A stretch of 64,000 nt of DNA from Chryseobacterium sp. JAH (GCF_001507335.1 NZ_LMAH01000001.1:186001-250000), one strand, 5' to 3'. Positions 43,048 to 52,392 are shown, counted from the stretch's first letter. Made by a program: numbers and translations. Notes: a model not told the origin generated them from the sequence alone.

Positions 43048-44373
43048 ATGGAACACACAGTAGAAACAAAAATAAATAAAGTAAAAGAAACCGTAGGAAA
43101 GCACGTTTTAGCAGACGGTTTTGATTTTGTCATGGACATAGAAAATTCTCATGGATCGTGGATTCATGATTCTCTAACAGGTAAAAATTATCTGGATATG
43201 TTTTCAATGTTCGGCTCAGCTTCCATTGGCTACAATCATCCTTACCTGGTTGAAAAATCAGATTGGTTGGGAAAAATGGCCATCAATAAACCAACTTTAG
43301 CAGACGTTTATTCTAAAGAATATGCAGACTTCTTGGATACTTTCGAAAGAGTAGTGATGCCAAACGAGCTTCAGTATGCATTCTTCATCGAAGGTGGAAC
43401 TCTAGGAGTTGAGAATGCGATGAAAGCATGTTTTGACTGGAAAACAAGAAAAAATTTCGATAAAGGTCTTGATATTGAAGCCGGAATATGCATTCATTTC
43501 AGACAGGCGTTTCATGGACGAAGTGGTTATACTTTAAGCTTAACAAATACGTCAGATCCAAGAAAATATCAGTATTTCCCGATGTTTGAATGGCCAAGAA
43601 TTATCAATCCTAAACTGAATTTCCCTATCACAGAGGAAAATCTTGAGGAAACGATCAATAATGAAAACCTAGCTTTACTTAATATTGGCGAAGCAATTTT
43701 ATCAAATCCTGACAAGGTTGCGTGTATCATCATCGAGCCTATTCAGGCAGAAGGTGGTGACAATCACTTCAGAGATGAATTTTTCGTTGAATTGAGAAAA
43801 CTGTGTGATGAGCACGAAGTTCTATTAATTTTTGATGAAGTACAGACCGGAATTGGAATTACTGGAAAAATGTGGTCATTTGAACATTTTAGTGTAAGAC
43901 CAGACATTATTGCTTTCGGAAAAAAAACACAGGTTTGCGGGGTTTTAGCCAACAGAGAAAAATTTGACGAAGTGCCAAACAATGTTTTCAGAGAAAGCTC
44001 AAGAATCAATTCCACTTTTGGTGGTAACTTTATTGATATGCTGCGTTTCCAATTGGTGATGGAAGTAATTGAAAAGGAAAATTTAGTTGAAAATGCCAGA
44101 GTTGTCGGCAACTATTTATTAGAAGGCCTTCAAAATTTAGCTCAAAAATATCCTGATAAAATTGCTAATGCTAGAGGAAGAGGGTTGATGTGTGCTATTG
44201 ATTTGCCAACACACGAACAAAGAAACCATTTGAGAGAAATTTTGTTTGAAGAAGGTTTAATCATACTTTCATGTGGTGACCAATCATTGCGTTTCAGACC
44301 GCATTTGAATGTTACAAAAGAAGAAATTCAGACTGCTTTAGATAAAATTGAGGGCAATATTAATAAAATTTAA
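43048..44373 (+). CDS. lat: L-lysine 6-transaminase
   Basis: The 441-residue class III PLP aminotransferase moves the epsilon-amino group of lysine to 2-oxoglutarate, giving aminoadipate semialdehyde (piperideine-6-carboxylate). Landmarks are SHGSWIHDSLTGKNYLDMFSMFGSASIGYNHP, GGTLGVENAMKACFDWK, FRQAFHGRSGYTLSLTNT, LIFDEVQTGIGITGKMW and FGKKTQVCGVL with the PLP lysine. These match the lysine epsilon-aminotransferase family and not ornithine or GABA enzymes. The ALDH7 gene upstream supplies the next step. Confidence 0.9.
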   Translation: MEHTVETKINKVKETVGKHVLADGFDFVMDIENSHGSWIHDSLTGKNYLDMFSMFGSASIGYNHPYLVEKSDWLGKMAINKPTLADVYSKEYADFLDTFERVVMPNELQYAFFIEGGTLGVENAMKACFDWKTRKNFDKGLDIEAGICIHFRQAFHGRSGYTLSLTNTSDPRKYQYFPMFEWPRIINPKLNFPITEENLEETINNENLALLNIGEAILSNPDKVACIIIEPIQAEGGDNHFRDEFFVELRKLCDEHEVLLIFDEVQTGIGITGKMWSFEHFSVRPDIIAFGKKTQVCGVLANREKFDEVPNNVFRESSRINSTFGGNFIDMLRFQLVMEVIEKENLVENARVVGNYLLEGLQNLAQKYPDKIANARGRGLMCAIDLPTHEQRNHLREILFEEGLIILSCGDQSLRFRPHLNVTKEEIQTALDKIEGNINKI

Positions 44374-44437
44374 AATTTCAAAATTTGGAATTGTAAAAAA
44401 AACACCCTATATTTAGATACTCAAAATGTAATTTTAT

Positions 44438-44668
44438 ATGGAACGTAACACGAGAGTATCAGTTTTTGAAAGCGATAAACCTTCAGAAATTCAGTTAATC
44501 AAGTCTAAATTAGAAGATGCGCAGATCACCAATACCGTTGAAAATAATTATTTAACTTTCACGACAACACCTACTGCGACTTCGCTGAAGGTAATGGTAG
44601 ATTTGCTTGATGAGAAGAAAGCATTCGATGTAATAGATGCTTATCTTCAACAAAATCAGAATCAATAA
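44438..44668 (+). CDS. DUF2007-like small protein
   Basis: The 76-residue protein is a compact alpha-beta domain with VSVFESDKPSEIQLIKSKLEDAQITNTVENN, which matches the putative signal-transducing DUF2007 family; the typical features are the early strand, the helix with IKSKLE and the second strand. Function is unknown. It follows the lysine genes by 64 bases and precedes a terminator, so it is probably the end of that transcript. Confidence 0.7.
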   Translation: MERNTRVSVFESDKPSEIQLIKSKLEDAQITNTVENNYLTFTTTPTATSLKVMVDLLDEKKAFDVIDAYLQQNQNQ

Positions 44669-44704
44669 AAATCAATTTCATAATTTTAAATTTTACTACT
44701 TCGG

Positions 44705-44742
44705 AACCGAAAATTAATTCAAATTAGTTTTCGGTTTTTTTT
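44705..44742 (+). terminator. Terminator after the lysine-catabolism group
   Basis: AACCGAAAA (44705-44713) and TTTTCGGTT (44728-44736) form a nine-pair stem with a 14-base loop and are followed by T to 44742. Confidence 0.8.
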
Positions 44743-44812
44743 GTCAAATTTTAAGAATTTTCAAGTGATATATCATTATCAATAATTGTTTAATCTAAAA
44801 ATATAAACTTTA

Positions 44813-45331
44813 ATGACTCAGAATAATACCATTAAATTTAGAAAAGCTGAAATTTCAGACAAAGATATCATCTGGGAAATCATTCAGCAATCAATCGAAA
44901 GAAGGAGAATTGACGGAAGTACCCAATGGCAGAATGGCTACCCAAACGAGCAAACAGTAGAAACTGATATCGCTAAAAATTTTGGTTTTGTATTGACGGT
45001 CAATGATGAAATTGCAGTTTATGTGGCTTTGATTTTTAATGATGAACCGGCATACAGTACGATTGATGGAGCGTGGCTTACCAATGGTGAATTTGTTGTA
45101 ATTCATAGAGTTGCAGTCTCTGAAAAGTTTGCAGGACAAGGTTTGGCTAAAAAGCTTTTTGATGTTATTGAAGATTATGTAAGATCTCAAAATGTGCATA
45201 GTATCAAAGTTGATACGAACTATGATAATACGGCAATGCTCAAAATTCTTGAGTCAAAAGGGTATACCTATTGTGGTGAAGTTTTACTGCAATCGGGAAT
45301 GAGAAAAGCGTACGAAAAGGTATTGATGTAA
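44813..45331 (+). CDS. GNAT-family N-acetyltransferase
   Basis: The 172-residue protein has the GNAT fold: KFRKAEISDKDIIWEIIQQSIERRR at the N-terminus, the central strands FVLTVNDEIAVYVALIF and FVVIHRVAVSEKFAGQGLAKKLFDVIEDYVRS. The last includes the acetyl-CoA phosphate-binding loop QGLAKK (Q/RxxGxG/A-type). SIKVDTNYDNTAMLKILESKGYTYCGEV completes it. The acceptor is unknown. It is a single gene. Confidence 0.82.
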   Translation: MTQNNTIKFRKAEISDKDIIWEIIQQSIERRRIDGSTQWQNGYPNEQTVETDIAKNFGFVLTVNDEIAVYVALIFNDEPAYSTIDGAWLTNGEFVVIHRVAVSEKFAGQGLAKKLFDVIEDYVRSQNVHSIKVDTNYDNTAMLKILESKGYTYCGEVLLQSGMRKAYEKVLM

Positions 45332-45410
45332 AAAACATCAAAAAGTTAAATCTGTTTCAATTGATTCTTTAGGAAACTATATATTCATAAACTCTATTAA
45401 GTTTGTTCGT

Positions 45411-45425
45411 TTAGTTCCGAACTAA
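45411..45425. promoter_or_regulatory. Operator-like palindrome before the RND efflux operon
   Basis: TTAGTTC (45411-45417), C, GAACTAA (45419-45425) is a perfect 7-bp inverted repeat with a one-base centre. It ends five bases before the -7 element, so it lies between the -33 and -7 positions. It is a likely site for the regulator encoded by the first gene of the operon. Confidence 0.6.
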
Positions 45426-45429
45426 GTTT

Positions 45430-45437
45430 TACTTTTG
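45430..45437 (+). promoter_or_regulatory. -7 element of the RND efflux operon
   Basis: TACTTTTG matches TAnnTTTG. A TTG at 45403-45405 lies 24 bases upstream, slightly longer than the usual spacing. Predicted initiation is about 95 bases before the first ATG. Confidence 0.5.
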
Positions 45438-45537
45438 CTGAGAATTAATATGCTATGAATTGTACTTAATACATATTCTAATCAAATGAAATTTTGAGAA
45501 CAATTATATAGTCACTACTAACCAATAATTTCTTCAT

Positions 45538-45993
45538 ATGAATAAAAGTATAGAAATTGATGAGAAGATTTTTCAGGATGCTGTGAAATTTTACAGCAAT
45601 GTTCTAAATCTGCCTCCATTGGCTTCTAAAATCTATTCCTACCTTATTTTCGATTTTGAAAAGGTGGGAATTACTTTTGATGAGTTTGTGGAAGTTTTTT
45701 CAGCAAGTAAAAGTTCTGTTTCTACCAATATTTCTCTTCTACTAAATTCACAATTAATCATTGATGTTAATAAAATGGATGAGAGAAAGCGTTATTTTTT
45801 CGCGAATGATGATTATAAAAAAATCAGATTTGAAAAAATAGTTCAGAAAATGCAGGATGAATTGAAGCTTTTAGACGAACTCAATCATTTCAGAAAAGTA
45901 AAAGACGAGGAATATGATCTAAAAATGGAAGTCTATAAATCTCTGTTAAACAAAAGCATCGTAAATATTCAGGAATCTCTTAATAAACTATAA
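45538..45993 (+). CDS. GbsR/MarR-type transcriptional regulator
   Basis: The 151-residue protein has a winged helix with FYSNVLNLPPLASKIYSYLIFDFEKVGITFDEFVEVFSASKSSVSTNISLLLNSQLI, followed by a long C-terminal coiled-coil-like dimerisation helix (DDYKKIRFEKIVQKMQDELKLLDELNHF). The pattern resembles the GbsR branch of MarR-like regulators. It is the first gene of an operon with the adaptor, permease and outer-membrane factor of an RND pump, one base before the adaptor, so it is the probable local repressor. Confidence 0.78.
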   Translation: MNKSIEIDEKIFQDAVKFYSNVLNLPPLASKIYSYLIFDFEKVGITFDEFVEVFSASKSSVSTNISLLLNSQLIIDVNKMDERKRYFFANDDYKKIRFEKIVQKMQDELKLLDELNHFRKVKDEEYDLKMEVYKSLLNKSIVNIQESLNKL

Positions 45994-45994
45994 A

Positions 45995-47179
45995 ATGACA
46001 AACAAGCTTATATTATTTTCTGTAGCAGCATTTTCTCTGACTGCCTGCAAAAAAGAAGCTCCGAAACAGGATGGCCCAAAACCCTTTCCTGTTATATCGG
46101 TAGAAAATAAAAATATTACAGGATACGATACCTTCCCTGCAAGTATTGAAGGCAGAGTAAATAATGACGTGAGAGCCAAAATTTCAGGCTACATTACTCA
46201 GGTTTTGGTTGATGAAGGACAATATGTAACCAAGGGACAGCCATTGTTCCGTCTTGAAACGAATACATTAAATGAAACAGCAGCAGCAGCAAAGGCAGGA
46301 GTAGGTGCTGCACAGTCAAATATTGCGGCAGCTCAGGCAGCTGTAAATGCAGCTCAGGTTGAAGTGAACAAGTTGAAACCCTTGGTTGAAAAAAACATCA
46401 TCAGCAATATCCAGCTTCAGACTGCTCAGGCAAATCTTTCTCAGGCTCAGGCTCAGGTGCAGCAAGCAATTGCAGCAAGACAACAGGCCAATGCCAATTA
46501 TAAAGGAGCAGCTGCTAACGTTGATTATTCAATCATTCGTGCACCTATATCTGGTGTCATTGGTAAATTACCTTTAAAAGTTGGAAGCTTAGTGGGACCA
46601 ACAGACCAAATGGCACTGACTACAATTTCAGATACTTCAGAAGTTTTTGCTTACTTTTCAATGAATGAAAAAGAATATTTCGATTTCTTGGAAAAATCTG
46701 TCGGCGCAACCGTTCCTGAAAAAATAAAAAATCTTCCAATGGTTGAATTACAACTCGCAAACGGAAGTTTGTATCCTGAAAAAGGAAGAATACAAGCCAT
46801 TACAGGTTCTATCGATGCAACAACTGGAACAATTCAGTTCAGAGTTGCATTTAAAAATGCACAGAAGCTTTTAAGTAACGGAAACAGTGGTAGTATCAGA
46901 TTTCCTAAGACATTTGACAATGTGTTGGTGGTTCCGGAAAGTGCAACTTACGAACAGCAAGGTATTGTTTATGTTTATAAAGTTGAAAAAGATACTGCAA
47001 GAAATACCGTTGTGGAAGTCATTGAAAGAATTGACAATTTAGCTTTAATAAAATCAGGACTTAAAAAAGGTGAAGTTATTATTGCTGCAGGAACCGGAAA
47101 TATAAAACCTGGTACCGCAGTAAAACCTAAAAAAGTTAGCATGGATAGTCTTGTACAATCAGTAAAACCGAAATTCTAA
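45995..47179 (+). CDS. RND efflux periplasmic adaptor (membrane-fusion lipoprotein)
   Basis: The 394-residue AcrA-type adaptor bridges pump and outer-membrane factor. It has a lipobox at LTAC (C18), a lipoyl-like half (VRAKISGYITQVLVDEGQYVTKGQPLFRLE), an Ala/Gln-rich alpha-hairpin (about 95-170, AAQAAVNAAQVEV), the return lipoyl half (IRAPISGVIGKLPLKVGSLVG) and beta-barrel and membrane-proximal domains. Its stop shares a base with the permease start (TAATG), so the genes are coupled. Confidence 0.92.
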   Translation: MTNKLILFSVAAFSLTACKKEAPKQDGPKPFPVISVENKNITGYDTFPASIEGRVNNDVRAKISGYITQVLVDEGQYVTKGQPLFRLETNTLNETAAAAKAGVGAAQSNIAAAQAAVNAAQVEVNKLKPLVEKNIISNIQLQTAQANLSQAQAQVQQAIAARQQANANYKGAAANVDYSIIRAPISGVIGKLPLKVGSLVGPTDQMALTTISDTSEVFAYFSMNEKEYFDFLEKSVGATVPEKIKNLPMVELQLANGSLYPEKGRIQAITGSIDATTGTIQFRVAFKNAQKLLSNGNSGSIRFPKTFDNVLVVPESATYEQQGIVYVYKVEKDTARNTVVEVIERIDNLALIKSGLKKGEVIIAAGTGNIKPGTAVKPKKVSMDSLVQSVKPKF

Positions 47180-50100
47180 TGATAAAGAACTTTATTAACA
47201 GACCGGTTTTATCCACTGTCATCTCGATCCTGATTGTTATTCTCGGGGTTTTGGGATTGACAGCACTTCCGGTGACACAGTATCCAGACATTGCACCTGC
47301 GACGGTGAGTGTAAGGGCAAATTACACCGGAGCCAACGCTGAAACCGTAATGAAAAGTGTGGTTGTTCCTTTGGAAGAACAGATTAATGGTGTTGAAGGA
47401 ATGGATTATATTACTTCAACGGCCGGTAATGACGGTTCGGCTCAAATTCAGGTATTTTTTAAACAGGGAATTGACGCTGATATTGCTGCGGTAAACGTAC
47501 AAAACCGTGTAGCCAGAGCTTCCCCTTTACTTCCAAGTGAAGTTACCAGAGCAGGGGTAGTAACTCAGAAGCAGCAGACAAGTGCATTAATGTATCTTTC
47601 TTTTTACTCGGAAAATAAAAACATTGATGATGTCTACCTTCAAAACTTCTTGAATATCAACGTTATCCCTAATCTTCAAAGGATCAATGGAGTAGGTGAA
47701 GCCAATGTTTTTGGAGGGAAAAACTATTCGATGAGAATCTGGCTTGATCCCGCAAAATTAGCAGCTTATGGGATCACACCAACTGAAGTGACAGCAGCTA
47801 TCAACGATCAAAGTAGAGAAGCAGCTGCGGGTTCTTTAGGACAAAACAGCGGAAGTTCTTTCGAATATATTATTAAATATGTCGGGAAATTCAGTGAAAA
47901 GGAACAATACGATGACATTATCATCAAATCACTGCCTGACGGACAGAATCTTATGCTGAAAGACGTTGCAAAAGTTGAATTGGGAGGTCTTTCTTACTCA
48001 GGAGTTGGTGAAAATGGTGACAATCCATCCATCAGTATGGGCGTTTTTCAAACTCCGGGATCAAACGCTCAGGAAATTATTGAAAATATCAAAAAACAGC
48101 TTAAAGAAAATGAAAGTTCATATCCTGAGGGTGTAAAATATACTTTTAACTTTGATACTAATGAATTCTTGGATGCATCGATTGAAAAAGTAGTTCATAC
48201 TTTGATTGAAGCATTTATTCTGGTATTTATTGTAGTGTATATATTCTTACAGGATTTCAGATCAACTTTGATTCCAGCGATTGCGGTTCCGGTTTCGATT
48301 GTGGGTACATTCTTCTTCCTGAATTTATTTGGATATTCATTAAACCTTTTAACGCTTTTTGCATTGGTACTGGCAATCGGTATTGTGGTGGATGATGCAA
48401 TTGTCGTCGTCGAGGCCGTACATGCTAAAATGGAGAACGGTATTTCGAATGCGAAGAAAGCTACCGTTGAGGCGATGGATGAAATTACAGGCGCGATTAT
48501 CTCCATTACTTTAGTAATGGCTGCAGTATTTATTCCGGTTACATTTATTACAGGTCCTACCGGTGTATTTTATCAGCAGTTTGGGATTACTTTGATTATT
48601 GCGATTATTATTTCAGCAGTAAATGCATTGACATTAAGTCCGGTTTTATGTTCATTATTTTTAAAACCACACGAAGACCATCACGAGGATTATAAAAGTA
48701 AAAATTTCATTCAGAAATTCTTTTATAAATTTAATATTGGTTTCAAAACAGCAACCGAACGTTACGGAAGAGGATTTAATTTCTTAATTAAACATAAATG
48801 GGTGACCGTCGTAATTCTTATCGTTACTGGAGGAATTATTTACTGGGCAAACGGAAGTATGAAGAAAGGTTTTGTACCGACAGAAGACAGAGGAATTATC
48901 TTTACCGACGTACAGCTTCCTCCGGGAGCCTCAATGGAAAGAACCTATAATGTTTTAAAGACAATACAGAAAAATGCGATGCAGATTCCCGGAATTCAGA
49001 ACGTCACCATTTCTACAGGTAGAGGTTTACTTTCCGGAAACGGAAGCAATAATGGTCTTGCTTTTATAAAACTGAAACCATTTGATGACAGAAAAGGAGA
49101 CGGTTTATCTTCCGAAGAAATATCTAAGCGATTATTTGGTCTTGCAGGAAAAGTACCTGATGCGAAAGTAGTATTCTTCCAGCCACCAAGTGTACCGGGA
49201 TTCGGTAACAGTGCTGGTTTTGAGATGGTACTTTTAGATAAGTCTGGAGGTGATTTTGCTCAGTTGGATGCAAAAACCAACGAATTCATCGGAAACTTAA
49301 TGCAGAGACCGGAAATTGAATTTGCTCAGACTTCTTTCAATACAAAATATCCTCAGTACATGATGCAGATTAATGTTCCTTTAGCAAAACAAAAAGGAGT
49401 TTCTGTGAATGATATTTTGGCAACAATGCAGGGATACATCGGAGGAATTTACGGTGCTGACTTTACGAAATACGGAAAACAGTTCAGAGTAATGATTCAA
49501 GCGCTTCCTGAAGACAGAGTAAATGCAGAAAATCTTAATCAATATTATGTTAAAACAAGTTCAGGTGAAATGACTCCGATTTCACAGTTTGTAAGCTTGA
49601 ATAAAACATACGGTCCACAATCTGTTGGTCGTTACAATTTGTTTACTTCCGTAAAAATCACAGGAGCCAACAAAGCAGGATTCAGCTCTGGTGATGCGAT
49701 TACTGCAGTGCAGGAAGTTGCTAAAGAAACACTTGATCAGAATTATGATGTTGAATTTACAGGTCTTACAAGAGAAGAATTAAGTTCAGGATCTCAGACT
49801 CTATTGATTTTTGCTTTGAGTTTGGTATTTGTGTATTTCATCCTTTCTGCTCAGTACGAAAGTTATATTTTACCTTTGGTCGTTGTAATTTCACTTCCTC
49901 TTGGGGTGATGGGAGCTTATTTCGGGCAAAAAATAATGGGACTCGAGAACAATATTTATTTCCAGATTGCATTAATCATGTTGGTCGGATTGTTGGCAAA
50001 AAATGCGATTTTAATTATCGAATTTGCGGTTCAGAGAAGACATCATGGTGAAACGATCGTGGAATCAGCCATCAATGCAGCTAAAGCGAGACTGAGACCG

Positions 50101-50325
50101 ATTTTGATGACATCTCTAGCCTTTATCTTCGGTTTATTACCATTGGTTCTAGCAAGCGGAATTGGTGCTGTAGGTAACAGATCAATCGCAACCGGGGCTT
50201 CGATAGGATTATTGATAGGTACGATACTAGGAGTTTTTGTAATTCCGGTGTTGTACGTGGTTTTCCAGACTTTACAGGAGAAAATCAAACCGATCAAGCA
50301 CGAAGACATCAATTTAGCTGAATAA
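47179..50325 (+). CDS. RND multidrug efflux permease (HAE1/AcrB family)
   Basis: The 1048-residue inner-membrane pump opens MIKNFINRPVLSTVISILIVILGV and has twelve membrane segments and two large periplasmic loops. The proton-relay acidic pair is in AIGIVVDDAIVVVEAV of TM4, and the hallmark GVEGMDYITSTAGNDGSAQIQV is in the first porter domain. The length equals AcrB. Hydrophobic drugs, dyes or detergents are the likely substrates, but they cannot be predicted. Regulator, adaptor and outer-membrane factor genes surround it on the same strand. Confidence 0.95.
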   Translation: MIKNFINRPVLSTVISILIVILGVLGLTALPVTQYPDIAPATVSVRANYTGANAETVMKSVVVPLEEQINGVEGMDYITSTAGNDGSAQIQVFFKQGIDADIAAVNVQNRVARASPLLPSEVTRAGVVTQKQQTSALMYLSFYSENKNIDDVYLQNFLNINVIPNLQRINGVGEANVFGGKNYSMRIWLDPAKLAAYGITPTEVTAAINDQSREAAAGSLGQNSGSSFEYIIKYVGKFSEKEQYDDIIIKSLPDGQNLMLKDVAKVELGGLSYSGVGENGDNPSISMGVFQTPGSNAQEIIENIKKQLKENESSYPEGVKYTFNFDTNEFLDASIEKVVHTLIEAFILVFIVVYIFLQDFRSTLIPAIAVPVSIVGTFFFLNLFGYSLNLLTLFALVLAIGIVVDDAIVVVEAVHAKMENGISNAKKATVEAMDEITGAIISITLVMAAVFIPVTFITGPTGVFYQQFGITLIIAIIISAVNALTLSPVLCSLFLKPHEDHHEDYKSKNFIQKFFYKFNIGFKTATERYGRGFNFLIKHKWVTVVILIVTGGIIYWANGSMKKGFVPTEDRGIIFTDVQLPPGASMERTYNVLKTIQKNAMQIPGIQNVTISTGRGLLSGNGSNNGLAFIKLKPFDDRKGDGLSSEEISKRLFGLAGKVPDAKVVFFQPPSVPGFGNSAGFEMVLLDKSGGDFAQLDAKTNEFIGNLMQRPEIEFAQTSFNTKYPQYMMQINVPLAKQKGVSVNDILATMQGYIGGIYGADFTKYGKQFRVMIQALPEDRVNAENLNQYYVKTSSGEMTPISQFVSLNKTYGPQSVGRYNLFTSVKITGANKAGFSSGDAITAVQEVAKETLDQNYDVEFTGLTREELSSGSQTLLIFALSLVFVYFILSAQYESYILPLVVVISLPLGVMGAYFGQKIMGLENNIYFQIALIMLVGLLAKNAILIIEFAVQRRHHGETIVESAINAAKARLRPILMTSLAFIFGLLPLVLASGIGAVGNRSIATGASIGLLIGTILGVFVIPVLYVVFQTLQEKIKPIKHEDINLAE

Positions 50326-50346
50326 GAAATCTTTAAGATTTAAATA

Positions 50347-51759
50347 ATGAAAAATTTATCAATAATAAAAGGAACTGCTTTTTCGGTGCTTACCGCTCTG
50401 GTTATTACTTCCTGTCATGTCAGAAAGGAGTATGAAAGACCTGTAGCCGTTGTAGATGAAAAACTCTTCCGTACAGATATTCTTCCGCAGGATAGTACAA
50501 GCACAGCGAATGTTTCCTGGAAAGAAATATTTACCGATCCTATCCTTCAAAAGCATATTTCTAAAGCTTTAGAAAACAATTTAGATATAAGAATCGCTCT
50601 GCAGAACATTACTTCTGCAGAAGCGTATTTGAGACAGAGCAAAGCCGCTTATCAACCGACATTAACAGTGGGTCCCGGTTATACTTTTCAGACTCAATCC
50701 TTGAATACTCAGTTTGGGCAGATCATTGGAGAGAGAAGATATGTAAACCAGTTTGACATTACCGGAAGCATCGCTTGGGAAGCTGATTTATGGGGAAAAT
50801 TAAAAGCTCAGGAAAAAGCTCAGTTAGCAACTTATTTGGGAAATGTTGCGGCACATCAAGCTGTTAAAAGTGATTTGGTTTCGTCAATTGCTTCAAGTTA
50901 TTATCAGCTTTTAACTTTAGATGACCAAAAAAGAATCATTCAGGAAACCATAAAAATCCGCGAGAATAATCTTGAAACGACGAAAGCTTTAAAAGTAGCA
51001 GGAACACTTACAGAAGTTGCAGTTCAGCAAAGTTCTGCGTTGGTTTACAATGCTCAGTCTTTATTAATCGACATTGATACGCAGATTCAACAGTTAGAAA
51101 ATACAATGAGTCTTTTGATGGGTGAACCTTCTCAGATAATAGAGAGATCGACTTTAGAAGGACAAACACTTCCTGCAAATTTTGCATTGGGATATCCCGC
51201 CAATTTACTGGCAAACCGTCCGGATGTAATGCAGGCAGAATTTAATCTGATGAATGCATTTGAATTAACCAATTCTGCAAAAGCACAGTTCTATCCAACA
51301 CTGAAACTGACAGGAAGCGGCGGATTACAGTCAGTGGATATCGATCATTTGTTTAGTGTCAATTCACTTTTCGCAAGTTTAATCGGTGGATTAGCACAAC
51401 CGATTTTAAATAAAAGACAGATTAAAACCAACTACGAAGTTAGTTTAGCGAACAAGGAAACGGCCTATTTAAACTTTAGAAAAGCAGTTCTTACTGCAGG
51501 AAAAGAAGTTTCTGATGCGATCAGAGTATTTTCAGTACAGGATTCTTTTATCGATTTAAAAACAAAAGAATTGAATGCCTATAAAAATTCGGTAGAGTAT
51601 TCTCAGGAATTGGTGAACTACGGGATGGCAAACTATCTTGAGGTATTAAATGCCAATGTCAATTCATTGAATGCCGAGCTGAATATCTCTAATGCGCAGT
51701 ACAGTAAAATGAAAGCAGCAGTAGATTTATACAGAGCCCTTGGTGGTGGATGGAAATAA
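50347..51759 (+). CDS. RND outer-membrane factor (NodT/OprM type)
   Basis: The 470-residue lipoprotein of the TolC family has a lipobox at VITSC (C23) and two homologous halves of long helices and strands. Landmarks are WKEIFTDPILQKHISKALENNLDIRIALQNI, TGSIAWEADLWGKLKAQEKAQ and LLANRPDVMQAEFNLMNAFELTNSAKAQFYPTLKLTGSGG. It forms the exit duct of the pump encoded upstream. It is the last gene of the operon. Confidence 0.93.
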   Translation: MKNLSIIKGTAFSVLTALVITSCHVRKEYERPVAVVDEKLFRTDILPQDSTSTANVSWKEIFTDPILQKHISKALENNLDIRIALQNITSAEAYLRQSKAAYQPTLTVGPGYTFQTQSLNTQFGQIIGERRYVNQFDITGSIAWEADLWGKLKAQEKAQLATYLGNVAAHQAVKSDLVSSIASSYYQLLTLDDQKRIIQETIKIRENNLETTKALKVAGTLTEVAVQQSSALVYNAQSLLIDIDTQIQQLENTMSLLMGEPSQIIERSTLEGQTLPANFALGYPANLLANRPDVMQAEFNLMNAFELTNSAKAQFYPTLKLTGSGGLQSVDIDHLFSVNSLFASLIGGLAQPILNKRQIKTNYEVSLANKETAYLNFRKAVLTAGKEVSDAIRVFSVQDSFIDLKTKELNAYKNSVEYSQELVNYGMANYLEVLNANVNSLNAELNISNAQYSKMKAAVDLYRALGGGWK

Positions 51760-51800
51760 ACAGATAGAAATTTGTTTTAGACTGATAAATCAAATAATTT

Positions 51801-51832
51801 AAACGTATGCTATTTTCAGCATACGTTTTTTT
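51801..51832 (+). terminator. Terminator of the RND operon
   Basis: AAACGTATGCT (51801-51811) and AGCATACGTTT (51818-51828) form a perfect 11-bp stem with a six-base loop, followed by T to 51832. Confidence 0.85.
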
Positions 51833-51853
51833 ATGGTTGTTTTTAAACTCCAC

Positions 51854-51884
51854 TTGCATATATGTAGTTAACTACGTAGTTTTG
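51854..51884 (+). promoter_or_regulatory. Promoter of the GNAT-MarR pair
   Basis: TTG (51854-51856), 20 bases, then TAGTTTTG (51877-51884) fits the Bacteroidota consensus. Initiation is expected near 51891, giving a leader of about ten bases. Confidence 0.65.
51864..51881. promoter_or_regulatory. Overlapping palindromic operator of the GNAT-MarR pair
   Basis: GTAGTTAACTAC (51864-51875) and AACTACGTAGTT (51870-51881) are two perfect 12-bp palindromes that share six bases. Together they fill the space between the -33 and -7 boxes and overlap the -7. This is a textbook position for a MarR dimer to block RNA polymerase; the regulator is the second gene of the operon. Confidence 0.7.
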
Positions 51885-51900
51885 TACATAAATAAATACG

Positions 51901-52392
51901 ATGTTAAAAATACAACAAATAGGCAATCTATATTCTGAATCAGTCATTGATTTAATACTGAATATTCAGCAGAAAGAATTTAACGTTCCCATAACTATTG
52001 ATGACCAACCGGATCTTTTTCATATTGATGAATTTTATTTAGCGAGCGGCGGAAATTTTTTGGCCGCCTTCATCAATGGTGAGCTTGTAGGAACAATAGC
52101 TTTGGTTAAGTTTGATAAAAAAGCTGCGGCAATCAGAAAGATGTTTGTCAAAAAAGAATTCAGAGGAAAGGAATACAGCATTGCGCAAAAACTGTTAGAA
52201 AAACTTATCAAATACTGTCGTGAAAATGGTATTGATGAAGTCTATTTAGGAACGGTATCTATATTGAAGGCCGCACTCCGTTTTTACGAAAGAAATGGTT
52301 TCAATATGATTGAGAAAGGCAAGCTTCCCTCAAAATTCCCCTTGATGAATGCTGATAATGTTTTTTGCTTCCTTAATTTAAAATCTCAATAA
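51901..52392 (+). CDS. GNAT-family acetyltransferase, paired with MarR
   Basis: The 163-residue GNAT protein shows NFLAAFINGELVGTIALVKFDKKAAAIRKMFVKKEFRGKEYSIAQKLLEKLIKYCRENGI, where RGKEYSIAQ replaces the usual RGxGxG loop, then VYLGTVSILKAALRFYERNGF. The layout matches the acetyltransferase half of MarR-GNAT fusion regulators found in other bacteria. Here it is a separate protein whose stop overlaps the start of the MarR gene by one base. The acceptor is unknown. Confidence 0.8.
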   Translation: MLKIQQIGNLYSESVIDLILNIQQKEFNVPITIDDQPDLFHIDEFYLASGGNFLAAFINGELVGTIALVKFDKKAAAIRKMFVKKEFRGKEYSIAQKLLEKLIKYCRENGIDEVYLGTVSILKAALRFYERNGFNMIEKGKLPSKFPLMNADNVFCFLNLKSQ

